A stretch of DNA of 64,000 nucleotides from Paenibacillus sp. W2I17 (GCF_030815985.1 NZ_JAUSXM010000001.1:930001-994000); one strand, 5' to 3'; numbered from the stretch's first letter, positions 25,145 to 33,332 are shown. Program-made: numbers and translations. The notes: a model not told the origin generated them from the letters alone.

Positions 25145-25231
25145 ATCGGTACACGAACTTGTACCGATAAAACAAAAAAAGCCGCTAAAATAGCGACTTC
25201 AACGGGAACATGTTCTTGTTCCCGACATTTT
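25145..25231 (-). repeat. dispersed repeat cassette (modules A, B, core) behind csoR
   Basis: It has a short module A (ATCGGTACA/TGTACCGAT arms), a module B hairpin GCCGCTA/TAGCGAC at 25181-25197 with seven A's before it (a T7 tract on the minus strand, hence a csoR terminator), and the core GGGAACATGTTCTTGTTCCC, a near-perfect dyad, at 25204-25223. Confidence 0.65.
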
Positions 25232-25321
25232 TTCATCACTAGCCATAATAAATAACGTTGATGTAACCCTGGATGGGCCATTTGCCTGAATAAAACAAGA
25301 GGGTATCTCCCTGATTCTAAC

Positions 25322-25660
25322 TTATTTAATTAACTTATTTACAGTTATCATCAGTTCATCCAAAACTTTGTGATCGCCTTCTGAAATGCGTTCAATGACA
25401 CAGCTTTTCATATGATGTTCCAAAAGCTGCTTTCCTACTCCATTCAACGCGGATTGAATGGAGGCAATTTGGTGCAACACGTCATCACAATACGTATCCT
25501 TCTCAATCATTCCTTTTACTCCACGCACTTGCCCTTCAATCCGATTCAACCGGCTAATTAATTTTCGCTTCGTACTCTCCGAATGATGGCTTTTCCGTTC
25601 GTTTGAAGATGTATGGTCACATGAGGCGGCCTCAAGTATCGTATCATCCAAGTAGATCAA
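25322..25660 (-). CDS. csoR: CsoR family copper-sensing repressor
   Basis: A 112-residue four-helix repressor of the DUF156/CsoR family. Cu(I) ligands are visible: Cys in DTYCDDV and the His and Cys of EHHMKSC, the Cys-His-Cys set that separates copper sensors from FrmR and RcnR relatives. The core SRLNRIEGQVRGVKGMIE is classic. Binding of Cu(I) releases it from G-rich operators. It is the last gene of an eight-gene copper operon, and the G-rich box at 25682-25699, just before it, suggests its own regulated promoter. The N-terminal ~25 residues are longer than usual and His/Ser rich. Confidence 0.9.
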   Translation of the reverse strand: MIYLDDTILEAASCDHTSSNERKSHHSESTKRKLISRLNRIEGQVRGVKGMIEKDTYCDDVLHQIASIQSALNGVGKQLLEHHMKSCVIERISEGDHKVLDELMITVNKLIK

Positions 25661-25681
25661 CTCCTTTATTACACATTACCA

Positions 25682-25699
25682 TCCCCCCCTACCCTATGT
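25682..25699. promoter_or_regulatory. CsoR-type operator upstream of csoR
   Basis: On the minus strand it reads ACATAGGGTAGGGGGGG, sharing ATAGGGTAGGGGGG with the copZ promoter box at 30866-30884. It lies in the 68-bp gap between the ferredoxin gene and csoR. Confidence 0.65.
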
Positions 25700-25728
25700 A
25701 AAGGGAGCAAGAAGTATCATGGTACGTG

Positions 25729-25962
25729 CTAAGAGAACGGCTTGTCATCAACCAAGATCGAATCGGTTGGGCAACCATCTACTGCATCTTGTAAGTCTTC
25801 CAGCCAACCCGGACCTATTAGTGACATACCGCGGTTGTCGTCTCCTTCAAAAATCACATGTGCCAAACCCTCATCATCATAACCAAAAATCTCAGGCGCC
25901 ACTGCTCCACATGCACCACAAGCGATGCAAGTATCTTTATCTATACAAGTATATTTAGACAT
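25729..25962 (-). CDS. [4Fe-4S] ferredoxin
   Basis: A 77-residue Bacillus-type monocluster ferredoxin. Ligands appear as C-I-A-C-G-A-C (CxxCxxC) at residues 12-18 and a distal Cys in DGCPTDSI near residue 63. The acidic body is typical of electron carriers. ATG 25962 follows AGGAGGGGAGGG; the longer frame to 25992 would include this site. Placement inside the copper operon next to a sulfite/nitrite-reductase-like protein suggests it could feed electrons to that protein, or replace ferredoxin damaged by copper; both are inference. Confidence 0.88.
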   Translation of the reverse strand: MSKYTCIDKDTCIACGACGAVAPEIFGYDDEGLAHVIFEGDDNRGMSLIGPGWLEDLQDAVDGCPTDSILVDDKPFS

Positions 25963-26021
25963 ATTATACCCTCCCCTCCTACAACGATACATCAGTCAAA
26001 GGGCTATTTCTATTAAGAATA

Positions 26022-26046
26022 ACCCCGGTCGAAAGTTGACCGGGGT
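26022..26046 (-). terminator. attenuator/terminator between glutaredoxin-like gene and ferredoxin
   Basis: ACCCCGGTC and GACCGGGGT form a perfect 9-bp stem around a 7-nt loop. The minus strand then reads TATTCTTAATAG. It probably lowers readthrough into ferredoxin and csoR. Confidence 0.6.
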
Positions 26047-26054
26047 CATAAGAG

Positions 26055-26294
26055 TTACTTTACTAACTCACTGATTTCAGTAAGATTTTCGGCAAAGCCT
26101 ACAAAGACCTTATCTCCAATGACAATGGTTGGTACAACCTGTTTGCCAGTCAACTTCCAGACTTCCTCAGCGTACTTGCTATCTTCTTCACAATTGTAAT
26201 CCGTATAGGGAAGCTCACGCTCTTTAAAGTAACGTTTAGCATAATTGCAATCGCTACAGGTTGGGATTGAATAAATCTGAATGGATTCCGTCAT
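26055..26294 (-). CDS. glutaredoxin-like protein
   Basis: A 79-residue thioredoxin fold with the redox motif CSDC (in IPTCSDCNYAKRYF) and the cis-proline VVPTIVIGD. Close to the glutaredoxin-like proteins of Bacillota, which reduce disulfides or carry thiol-bound metals. ATG 26294 is favoured over TTG 26300, because AGGGAGAG stands nine bases before it. It is encoded between the HMA protein and the ferredoxin in the copper operon. It could keep CxxC copper-binding cysteines reduced; this is inference from context. Confidence 0.85.
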   Translation of the reverse strand: MTESIQIYSIPTCSDCNYAKRYFKERELPYTDYNCEEDSKYAEEVWKLTGKQVVPTIVIGDKVFVGFAENLTEISELVK

Positions 26295-26327
26295 GCCCAA
26301 TTACTCTCCCTTGTATTTCAATATATA

Positions 26328-26540
26328 TTACGCTCCGACGTTATATCCTTTTCTACGGATCGCTTCTTCAATTTCAGCGATTTGAACTTTAGAATCGTCA
26401 AATCGAACTTCTACTGTTCCTTGTTCAAAATTTACGTGGCCTTCAGCGCCAAGAGCGCTAATTGCACCTTCAATTTTAGATACACAAGAACGGCAAGACA
26501 TACCTTGAATTTTTACAGTTGCTTCTTTCACTTTTTTCAC
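26328..26540 (-). CDS. heavy-metal-associated (HMA) domain protein, CopZ-like
   Basis: A 70-residue ferredoxin-like HMA domain with the Cu(I) motif GMSCRSC, about residues 14-20. It resembles CopZ but uses an Arg-Ser pair between the cysteines rather than the Gln-His of the copZ at 30557. The open frame starts at GTG 26540, overlapping the upstream stop by 4 bp; GTG 26531 is better spaced from GGGGG and may be the true start. A second copper chaperone in the same operon suggests a different partner, possibly the reductase-like protein encoded just upstream. Confidence 0.85.
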   Translation of the reverse strand: MKKVKEATVKIQGMSCRSCVSKIEGAISALGAEGHVNFEQGTVEVRFDDSKVQIAEIEEAIRRKGYNVGA

Positions 26541-27166
26541 CCCCTTTCAAGCGTCATAGACTTCAAGTTTTCCAGTGTCATTCGATTAACGAATTTGCTG
26601 AACTTTTCTTTGCCTTTCGCATGTATCTTATAATAATCAATAATTGCGGTAACGAAAGGAATAAGCTGATCCTCCATTAATCCGGAATGTAGTAGCTTGG
26701 CGAAGGAGGGTTTAAGCCCCTTCGACTCGCCACCAACATAAACATCGAACTTATCGCGCATCTTTACGATCCCAATATCCTTAATCAATGGTTCACTAGT
26801 GCCTAAGGCGCATCCAGCATATCCAATCTTGAGTGGTGTAGGCGTATCGATACCGGAAATGGCTTGATTTAAATTTTTGGCTGTTTCCATGCCTGCTTCT
26901 TCTGCACCTCTACAAAAGTTGCAAGCGATAAGACTTTTGGTTACAAATCCTGCAGGGTTTATTTCAAGACCGTGATCTTCAAGTTTATTTTTGATCTGAT
27001 CTCGTTGTTCAATCGATACTTCTGCGTAGAGTTGCTTAAAGGGTGTCATCTCCACTTTTGAATCTGGAGCAATAATCTCGCCAATTTTAACTAGTTGCTC
27101 CGGAGTGAATAAGCTTCCACCAAGTTGGATTGCTGGACTAATCGCTATTTTAATTTTATCTCCCAT
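26537..27166 (-). CDS. nitrite/sulfite reductase hemoprotein-like protein
   Basis: About 209 residues with one NIR/SIR unit: a ferredoxin-like half domain (~1-70) and the siroheme/[4Fe-4S] half (~75-200). Cysteines lie in IACNFCRGAEEAG and in GYAGCALGTSEP. Canonical enzymes have Cx5C followed by CxxxC; here the first pair is CxxC and the last Cys of the second pair is replaced by Thr, so cluster binding may differ. Full assimilatory enzymes have two units and are over 500 residues, so this is a minimal form. It overlaps the HMA gene by 4 bp. ATG 27166 fits GAGAGG better than ATG 27172. A role in copper-stress redox chemistry is inference. Confidence 0.75.
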   Translation of the reverse strand: MGDKIKIAISPAIQLGGSLFTPEQLVKIGEIIAPDSKVEMTPFKQLYAEVSIEQRDQIKNKLEDHGLEINPAGFVTKSLIACNFCRGAEEAGMETAKNLNQAISGIDTPTPLKIGYAGCALGTSEPLIKDIGIVKMRDKFDVYVGGESKGLKPSFAKLLHSGLMEDQLIPFVTAIIDYYKIHAKGKEKFSKFVNRMTLENLKSMTLERG

Positions 27167-27182
27167 GCTCATACCTCTCTAC

Positions 27183-28061
27183 TCACTTTACAACTACGAC
27201 GAAAGGTACTGTAAAGACTTCCCCATCATGTTGGAATTGGCCCCAGATTTTATAGATTCCGCTATGCGGGAAGGAGGTCATAAATTCCGCTTTTGGACCT
27301 GTTGCCTTTTCCTCTGTTGGATGAACATGCAGATATTGCTCTGCATCCTCAGAAAGGATAACAACATGACCTACAGCACCGAGGTATTGTTCCAGATTAT
27401 TAATCCCTTCGTCCGTTTTCGCATCCATGATATTAAAGGTCAGATTTACGTCTTCATTGGCCTTTGTGCTACTCAATGAAAGTTCGATTTTTTTACCATC
27501 CACTTCTTTTACAAGATTGGAATCCGCTTGAACAGGTTCTTGGGCTTTTTCTGAACCCCCAACGTTCACCCATTCACTGAGTGTAGTACTCGCTCCACCT
27601 TTTGGAACAAAGTCGGCAAGGATTTTGTATTCGCCACCGGCTGGAAATGAAGTTTCAATCGCAAACTTCCCATCGCCTTTATAATCAGGATGAATGTGAT
27701 TAAAGTAAGAAAGATCTTTACTCACGACGATAAGGTGCATTCGTTTTTCGTGGCCCATTTCAAATTCATTAACCGGATTTCCATCGGCGTCCGTGATTTG
27801 GATTGTCAGATGCGAATTTTCATTGGCCTTCACATCTGATGCAAAGGAGAACGAGGCTTTAAGGGTACTTGCTGTTGAATCAGCATGAGGCCCTGCATGA
27901 ACATGACTCGCACCTTCAGTTTCAGAATTCATCTCAGTATGATTCATACCACCATGTCCATCTGTATGTGCACTTTCTTTAGGGGTTCCGCAAGCAGACA
28001 ACACACCAAAAGCTAAAACACCGGTTAACATTAGCATGATTTTTTTACTCCTCATCATCAT
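27183..28061 (-). CDS. His/Met-rich lipoprotein with two YtkA/FixH-like domains
   Basis: A 292-residue lipoprotein with lipobox LSACGTP (Cys ~24). A His/Met-rich linker follows (~30-62; HTDGHGGMNHTEMN), of the kind that binds copper. Two YtkA-like beta domains follow, about 68-168 and 180-290, each with a buried HxH strand (YFNHIHPDYKG and YLHVHPTEEK). AGGAG lies before ATG 28061, 27 bp after copA. It sits on the outer membrane face, where it may capture copper exported by CopA or supply cuproenzymes. The domain is known from YtkA and FixH-like proteins; the ligand is inferred from His/Met content. Confidence 0.82.
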   Translation of the reverse strand: MMMRSKKIMLMLTGVLAFGVLSACGTPKESAHTDGHGGMNHTEMNSETEGASHVHAGPHADSTASTLKASFSFASDVKANENSHLTIQITDADGNPVNEFEMGHEKRMHLIVVSKDLSYFNHIHPDYKGDGKFAIETSFPAGGEYKILADFVPKGGASTTLSEWVNVGGSEKAQEPVQADSNLVKEVDGKKIELSLSSTKANEDVNLTFNIMDAKTDEGINNLEQYLGAVGHVVILSEDAEQYLHVHPTEEKATGPKAEFMTSFPHSGIYKIWGQFQHDGEVFTVPFVVVVK

Positions 28062-28088
28062 TATGTTCGCTCCTATTCTAGTACTTGA

Positions 28089-30527
28089 CTAGTGACGTAC
28101 TTTTACGCGTTGCAATCGCAGGGCGTTTAGAACGACGGATACCGAACTCAAGGCCATCGCTGCGCCTGCAACCCATGGTGCTAACAGACCGATAGCTGCA
28201 ATAGGAATGCCTAAGGTGTTGTAACCAAGTGCCCAGAACAAGTTTTGCTTAATGTTGCGCATGGTCTTACGACTCATGTAGATAGCATCAGGAATACTGG
28301 ATAGATCGCCGCGCATGAGTGTTACATCAGCCGCTTCCATCGCTACATCTGTCCCCGTGCCAATCGCCATACCAATATCTGCAGTTGCCAAAGCGGGTGC
28401 ATCGTTGATACCATCGCCAACCATGGCCACTTTTTTACCTTGTGATTGCAGTTTTTTCACTTCTTCCGCTTTTCCTTCAGGTAAGACCTCTGCACGAACG
28501 TGGTCAATACCTACTTGAGCAGCGATGGCTTTTGCCGTCCGTTCATTGTCACCTGTAATCATAATGACCTGAATGCCCATTTCTTTCAGACGGCTCACTG
28601 CAGCTTTCGAAGTTTCTTTAATCGTGTCTGCTACAGCGACCATACCTGCATACTGCCCATCAATGGCAACCAGCATCGCAGTTTTGCCCGCTTCTTCCAA
28701 ACGTGACATCGAATGATAAGCTGCTTTTGCATCGATATTATACTTTTCCATCAGTCGACGTGTACCCACGAGTAGCTGTTTACCTTCAACCATTGCCTGG
28801 ATTCCGAAACCCGGAAATGCTTCAAAGGATTGTGTTCCTGGTAGTTCGATATTTCGTTCCTGGATGCCCACAACAATGGCTTCTGCAAGTGGATGCTCAG
28901 AATTTTTCTCTGCAGCTCCAACAAGTTTCAGGAATTCATTTTCATTGCCAAGAGCGACGACGTCAGTCAATTCAGGTTTACCTTTTGTAACAGTACCAGT
29001 TTTATCCAAAAGGATCGCATCAATTTTATGCGTCTGCTCCAGATGTTCCCCGCCTTTGAACAACACCCCTAGTTCAGCCGAACGGCCAGACCCCGCCATA
29101 ATGGATGTTGGGGTTGCAAGTCCAAGTGCACAAGGACATGCGATAACAAGAATCGCAATTGCTTTTTCTAACGAACCTGCAAAATCACCTGGTGTAACCC
29201 AGAAGTACCAAACCACAAAAGCAACTATTGCAATCCCTACAACGATCGGGACGAATATGCCCGAGATCACATCGGCTACCCGCTGAATTGGTGCTTTTGA
29301 TCCCTGAGCTTCTTCAACAACCTTAATAATTTGTGCAAGAGCGGTTTCTTTACCTACTTTGGTTGCTTTAATCCGAAGAATACCGTTTTTATTAATCGTA
29401 GCTCCAATCACAGCATCTCCGACTTTTTTCTCTACTGGAAGGCTTTCACCCGTAAGCATGGATTCATCTACAGATGAGATCCCTTCCAGCACCTCTCCGT
29501 CTACAGGAACTTTATCTCCTGGGCGAATAAGGACAACATCTCCTACAATGACTTCATCCACTGGAATGGTAAGTTCTTTGCCATCCCGAACCACTAATGC
29601 CGTCTTCGCCTGCAGACTCATCAGTGATTTAATTGCCTCTGATGTTCGGCCTTTCGCAAGTGATTCAAACAATTTACCCATAAGAACCAATGTAATAAGG
29701 ACCGCACTCGTTTCATAATAGAGGGATGGACCATGATGCATCCCTTCAACCATACTCGACCATTGAATGGTTAAATACAAACTATAGAAGTAGGCTGCAG
29801 AGGTACCAAGTGATACCAACACATCCATGTTGGCACTCCTGTTTCGGAGAGCCTTATACGCACCCACATAGAACTGTCTACCAATATAAAATTGTACTGG
29901 TGTAGCCAGAATTAGTTGGAACCACGGATTCATAAACAATTCCGGTACATAGATCCATGAAGTGAACGAGAAGTGACCTACCATAGTCCACAACAACGGC
30001 AAGGAAAGAATCGCCGAAATCAGTAATTTCCGTTTTTGATTACTCAGTTCTTTAGCACGATGGTCACTTGCACCATTACTGGTACCATCTTGTTTGACGA
30101 TCGCCGTATAACCGAGTTTTTCCACCTTGTTTTTCATGTCTTCGATGGAAACTTCACCCGGGGAAAATTCAACTCGGGCCGTTTCCATGGCGAAGTTTAC
30201 TGAAGCGTTAGTAACGCCGGGCAACTTATTCAGGCCTTTTTCAATTTTGTTCGCACATGCTGCACAGGTCATGCCTTCAAGATTGAATTGCGCAACCTCT
30301 GAAACGGAACCATATCCAAGTTTTTTGATTTTTCCCTCAAGTTCTTTCATTTCCACTTTCGTGGGATCATACGTTACACTTGCTTTTTCCAAAGCGAAGT
30401 TAACATTCGCTGATGTGACCCCGTCCATTTTGCCGAGGCCTTTTTCAATTTTGTTTGCACAAGCTGCACAGGTCATACCTGTAATTTGTATACTCGACTG
30501 TTTCGTCTGAGCCGCTGTTGTTGCCAC
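28089..30527 (-). CDS. copA: copper-exporting P1B-type ATPase
   Basis: An 812-residue Cu(I) efflux ATPase. Two N-terminal HMA domains have GMTCAAC at residues 17-23 and 85-91. The transmembrane CPC metal site (IACPCALG) is near residue 463, the phosphorylation motif DKTGT near 508, the SEHPLAEA nucleotide loop near 550, and [10 protein letters not shown] near 702. Length and order are those of CopA. GTG 30527 is preceded by GAGGGGAG. Second gene of the operon, 30 bp after copZ, it pumps cytosolic Cu(I) delivered by CopZ across the membrane. CsoR control is expected from the promoter upstream of copZ. Confidence 0.96.
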   Translation of the reverse strand: MATTAAQTKQSSIQITGMTCAACANKIEKGLGKMDGVTSANVNFALEKASVTYDPTKVEMKELEGKIKKLGYGSVSEVAQFNLEGMTCAACANKIEKGLNKLPGVTNASVNFAMETARVEFSPGEVSIEDMKNKVEKLGYTAIVKQDGTSNGASDHRAKELSNQKRKLLISAILSLPLLWTMVGHFSFTSWIYVPELFMNPWFQLILATPVQFYIGRQFYVGAYKALRNRSANMDVLVSLGTSAAYFYSLYLTIQWSSMVEGMHHGPSLYYETSAVLITLVLMGKLFESLAKGRTSEAIKSLMSLQAKTALVVRDGKELTIPVDEVIVGDVVLIRPGDKVPVDGEVLEGISSVDESMLTGESLPVEKKVGDAVIGATINKNGILRIKATKVGKETALAQIIKVVEEAQGSKAPIQRVADVISGIFVPIVVGIAIVAFVVWYFWVTPGDFAGSLEKAIAILVIACPCALGLATPTSIMAGSGRSAELGVLFKGGEHLEQTHKIDAILLDKTGTVTKGKPELTDVVALGNENEFLKLVGAAEKNSEHPLAEAIVVGIQERNIELPGTQSFEAFPGFGIQAMVEGKQLLVGTRRLMEKYNIDAKAAYHSMSRLEEAGKTAMLVAIDGQYAGMVAVADTIKETSKAAVSRLKEMGIQVIMITGDNERTAKAIAAQVGIDHVRAEVLPEGKAEEVKKLQSQGKKVAMVGDGINDAPALATADIGMAIGTGTDVAMEAADVTLMRGDLSSIPDAIYMSRKTMRNIKQNLFWALGYNTLGIPIAAIGLLAPWVAGAAMALSSVSVVLNALRLQRVKVRH

Positions 30528-30556
30528 AATAACTCACTCCCCTCATCGTCCATTAC

Positions 30557-30757
30557 TTACGCTACTTCGTAGCCTTGTTCTTCAATAACTTCTTTTATTT
30601 GCTCCAAGGAGACTTGATTTTCATCATACGTCGCTTCAACCGAATCATCACTGAGATTCACCTTGCCACTCACTCCAATTTCTTTCAGAGCACCTTCGAT
30701 GGAGTTTACACAATGTTGGCAGCTCATACCTTGTACGTTCAATACAATGTTTTTCAT
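30557..30757 (-). CDS. copZ: copper chaperone CopZ
   Basis: A 66-residue HMA protein with GMSCQHC at residues 10-16, the CxxC that binds Cu(I) and hands it to CopA. It is the first gene of the operon. AAGGGA precedes ATG 30757. The closely spaced copA follows. CsoR-regulated transcription starts upstream at the 30863-30891 promoter. Confidence 0.93.
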   Translation of the reverse strand: MKNIVLNVQGMSCQHCVNSIEGALKEIGVSGKVNLSDDSVEATYDENQVSLEQIKEVIEEQGYEVA

Positions 30758-30862
30758 CTTATTTCGTCCCTTCTTGTGGGTGATTTTTTGGTTTAGTTTG
30801 ACCTAAACGATGGGCTAAACTCTCGAGGCCAGTTTTCAGGTCTCATCGAGCTCTTGTTCAAT

Positions 30863-30891
30863 ACTATACCCCCCTACCCTATATTAGTCAA
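30863..30891 (-). promoter_or_regulatory. CsoR-controlled sigma-A promoter of the cop operon
   Basis: On the minus strand TTGACT (30891-30886), a 17-bp spacer and TATAGT (30868-30863). The spacer is AATATAGGGTAGGGGGG, the G-rich CsoR box. A second, similar box (ATAGGGTATAGGGGTAT) lies just upstream at 30901-30919, so two repressor tetramers may bind. Confidence 0.78.
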
Positions 30892-30980
30892 CATCTTTTT
30901 ATACCCCTATACCCTATATTCACTATCTTTCTCGTTAGCTCAATGAATTTATGGAGAGAAGAACCGATTAGTTATACGCT

Positions 30981-31018
30981 GATTGGTAATCGGACCATGT
31001 TCTTGTCCCCCGACATTT
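30981..31018. repeat. dispersed intergenic repeat, core module
   Basis: This copy starts GATTGGTAATCGGACCATGT and continues TCTTGTCCCCCGACATTT. Confidence 0.6.
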
Positions 31019-31050
31019 ATCCTATTACTTCGAACTAATCTGTCCGTTAA

Positions 31051-31092
31051 ATGAAGAAGGCAGCCGATCACGTTGGTCGGCTGTCTTCTTCA
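31051..31092. terminator. 20-bp hairpin of the repeat block
   Basis: ATGAAGAAGGCAGCCGATCA pairs with TGGTCGGCTGTCTTCTTCAT, two mispairs, followed by TTTATTG. The inner GCAGCCGATCACGT matches the hairpin at 21176. No plus-strand gene precedes it, so its target is unclear. Confidence 0.5.
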
Positions 31093-31193
31093 TTTTATTG
31101 ATCTAATGTTTTCCAGTTAGCTTAACGCCTGCGTCCGGTCTACAACTTTATTATTGCGGCCTAATTCTTCTTTTCAACGACAGCGTCGACCAT

Positions 31194-31931
31194 ATGCTTG
31201 CCGTGCTGGTCGGTTGCTGTGGGGTCCACTACTATGCGGGCAATTCCGAATGCCATCGTACAATTGCCCCACTCATCAAACCGGGCATCACAACCAATGA
31301 GATTGAGCGCATATTCGAGGACAGTATTTTGAAGCACGGCGCCAAGCCATACCAAAAGGGATACAAGGGCTATCCATATGCGACTTGTGCCTCCGTCAAC
31401 GACGTAATCGCACATGGCTTCCCTAGCAATAAGCCACTTGAGGAAGGCGATATTGTGACGATCGACACTGTCGCGGAGCTAGACGGCTGGCTCGGCGATT
31501 CGGCCTGGAGCTATGCGGTTGGGCAAATCTCACCGACGGCCGAGAAGTTGATGCGCGTCACAAAGGAATGTCTTGACCTGGGCATCAAGCAGGCGCAGCC
31601 CGGCAATCGACTAGGCGATGTAACAAGCGCGATTCAACGGCATGCGGAATCGCACGGCTTCGGTGTCGTGCGCGACCTTCTAGCCCATGGCATCGGCCGT
31701 GACCTGCACGAGGAGCCAACATATATGCATGTAGGCAATCCCGGAAAAGGCCTCCGTATCAAGGAGGGTATGGTGTTCACGATTGAGCCCATGATCACCG
31801 AAGGCACCTACTTCATGACACTTGATTCTGACGGCTGGACCGCACGGACGATGGACAACAAGCTTGCCGCTCAATACGAGCACACGATCGCCATCACAGC
31901 TGAAGGTCCACAAATTCTGACCGCGCAATAG
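31194..31931 (+). CDS. type I methionine aminopeptidase with aberrant N-terminus
   Basis: Metallopeptidase that removes initiator Met. From about residue 14 (AGNSECHRTIAPLIKPGITT) to the end, the sequence is a normal pita-bread fold, with the metal and substrate residues present: His in DVIAHGFP, Asp in TIDTV and in LGDSAW, His in LLAHGIGRDLHEEP, Glu in FTIEPM and Glu in QYEHTIAI. The ~30 residues normally preceding this (Met...MRxAG) are missing or replaced by GC-rich, cysteine-containing sequence, and no ribosome site stands before ATG 31194. Base composition is also richer in G+C than neighbours. It may be a truncated or transferred copy; the housekeeping map gene should be elsewhere. Confidence 0.7.
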   Translation: MLAVLVGCCGVHYYAGNSECHRTIAPLIKPGITTNEIERIFEDSILKHGAKPYQKGYKGYPYATCASVNDVIAHGFPSNKPLEEGDIVTIDTVAELDGWLGDSAWSYAVGQISPTAEKLMRVTKECLDLGIKQAQPGNRLGDVTSAIQRHAESHGFGVVRDLLAHGIGRDLHEEPTYMHVGNPGKGLRIKEGMVFTIEPMITEGTYFMTLDSDGWTARTMDNKLAAQYEHTIAITAEGPQILTAQ

Positions 31932-31940
31932 AAAAAAAAG

Positions 31941-31966
31941 AAGTCGACCAATGAATTGGTCGACTT
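31941..31966. terminator. bidirectional terminator between convergent genes
   Basis: AAGTCGACCAAT and ATTGGTCGACTT form a perfect 12-bp stem with a GA loop, preceded by eight A's. It serves the GGDEF gene on the minus strand and lies 10 bp after the aminopeptidase stop. Confidence 0.8.
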
Positions 31967-32045
31967 CACAATGGAATAATTATGCTACTCAAGCCCCGTC
32001 TAACAAGTATTACGCTGTTGCAGCAGGTATATCATTTTTTCAGTT

Positions 32046-33332
32046 TCAGCGCATTGACAAGTCACGAAATGAGTAGATGCGATATGTATTTTTGCCTTCC
32101 GCTTTGGCAAGATAAAGTGCTGCATCTGCTTTCTGAAGCAGTTCTTTTACTGAATCGTCTTCTTCATAAAAGGCAATACCGATGCTTGAAGTTGTATAGA
32201 GCTCCTTCCCGTCGAGTATCCAAGGGAGCTGCAATGTTTCTAAGATGTTTTCCGCCAAAAGGCTGAGTTCTGAGGAGGATTTGACATGAGGAAGTACAAA
32301 GACGAATTCGTCACCACCCATTCTGGCCAGGACATCGTGTTCTTGAAGGCAAGCTCCTGCTCGCTTTACAAATTGCCGTAACAATTCATCCCCCGCATCA
32401 TGACCTAATGTATCATTGATCTGTTTAAAATTGTCTAGATCCGCAAACATGACGGCTAGCTGGCCAACGCTTGTCGTTGCTTCACTTAAAGCATCGCTGA
32501 GCATTTTATTGAGATATCTCCGGTTAGGGGCACCGGTAAGTGCATCATGATAACTTAATTGTTCCAGTTGAACTTGGTACTTTTTCCGCTCTGTAATTTC
32601 TCTTCCCACGAGCATCATGTTTTTAAAATCACCATCCTCGTCGAACATTGGTGTCCCTTTCATCTCCAGCCATACAGGATAGCCCTGTTCATGCTGTCGC
32701 TTTATTTCGTAGGTAAACGGCTTTCTCAAAAGCAACATACTCATAAATACTGTACGAAACTTATCGTCCACATCTCCATTTGGTTGGTAGAATACCCATT
32801 TACCTATATATTCTTTTGGATCGAAGCCAAGCACCATTTTATGAGAAGGAGAGGCATACTCCACAATGCCATCCAGGTTGATCAGCTGGATCAGATCGAG
32901 GGAGTTATCGGCTAAGAGTCGATAGCGCTCTTCGCTTTCTTTCAAAGCCTTAAGCAGCTGCCTGTACTCAGTAATGTTTTTAGCTACTCCAAAGATCCCA
33001 TTTACCTTACCTTCAAAAAACAAAGGAACTTGCTTAATTTGCAAATAAACAATTTCTCCATTTTTATGATGGGCTTCGGCAACATATTGACAGGATGCAC
33101 CCTTTAAGACTTCCGAAAAATATTGACTGATCAAATCAAGCTGATGTTGACAAAAGAGATCTTTGTAGGAGGAACCCATGATTTCTTTCTTTTGAAACCC
33201 TAAACACTCTGTAACTCCTTCATTTACTTCTACGATCGTTCCTTCGTTCGAAACGATAAAAGTGGCATCTGGATTGTGATTTATGATTGATCTAAATGCC
33301 TCAATGGACTGCTCGCTCAAAAACTCTTTCAT
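32046..33332 (-). CDS. PAS-PAS-GGDEF diguanylate cyclase
   Basis: A 428-residue soluble signalling enzyme: PAS domain 1 (~8-125; IINHNPDATFIVSNEGTIVE), PAS domain 2 (~135-255; YRLLADNSLDLIQLINLDG), then GGDEF (~265-420). The active-site loop RMGGDEFVFVLP is intact near residue 338, as is the metal-binding FADLDNFKQIND, so it should make c-di-GMP from two GTP. The usual allosteric RxxD inhibition site five residues before GGDEF reads QEHD, so product feedback may be lost. No membrane helices are seen; the PAS domains probably sense a cytoplasmic cue. It is monocistronic, with a terminator at 31941-31966. Confidence 0.9.
   Translation of the reverse strand: MKEFLSEQSIEAFRSIINHNPDATFIVSNEGTIVEVNEGVTECLGFQKKEIMGSSYKDLFCQHQLDLISQYFSEVLKGASCQYVAEAHHKNGEIVYLQIKQVPLFFEGKVNGIFGVAKNITEYRQLLKALKESEERYRLLADNSLDLIQLINLDGIVEYASPSHKMVLGFDPKEYIGKWVFYQPNGDVDDKFRTVFMSMLLLRKPFTYEIKRQHEQGYPVWLEMKGTPMFDEDGDFKNMMLVGREITERKKYQVQLEQLSYHDALTGAPNRRYLNKMLSDALSEATTSVGQLAVMFADLDNFKQINDTLGHDAGDELLRQFVKRAGACLQEHDVLARMGGDEFVFVLPHVKSSSELSLLAENILETLQLPWILDGKELYTTSSIGIAFYEEDDSVKELLQKADAALYLAKAEGKNTYRIYSFRDLSMR

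Larger units (their letters stand above)
24956..25321. other. intergenic region with two terminators and a repeat block
   Basis: This 366-bp gap between convergent genes holds a terminator for the plus-strand paralogue pair and a complete repeat cassette behind csoR. No gene was seen. Confidence 0.6.
30758..31193. other. intergenic region: copper promoter and repeat block
   Basis: This 436-bp gap holds the copZ promoter with CsoR boxes, a core repeat and a hairpin. No other gene is evident. Confidence 0.6.

Noticed and set aside
25204..25223. Core GAACATGTTC taken as a LexA/SOS box
   Set aside because: The Bacillus SOS box needs GAAC-N4-GTTC; here only 2 nt separate the halves, and copies lie after genes rather than in promoters.
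25145..25231. Repeat cassette as an insertion sequence or MITE
   Set aside because: No target-site duplications or transposase-type terminal repeats could be made out, copies vary in module order and content, and they contain working terminators.
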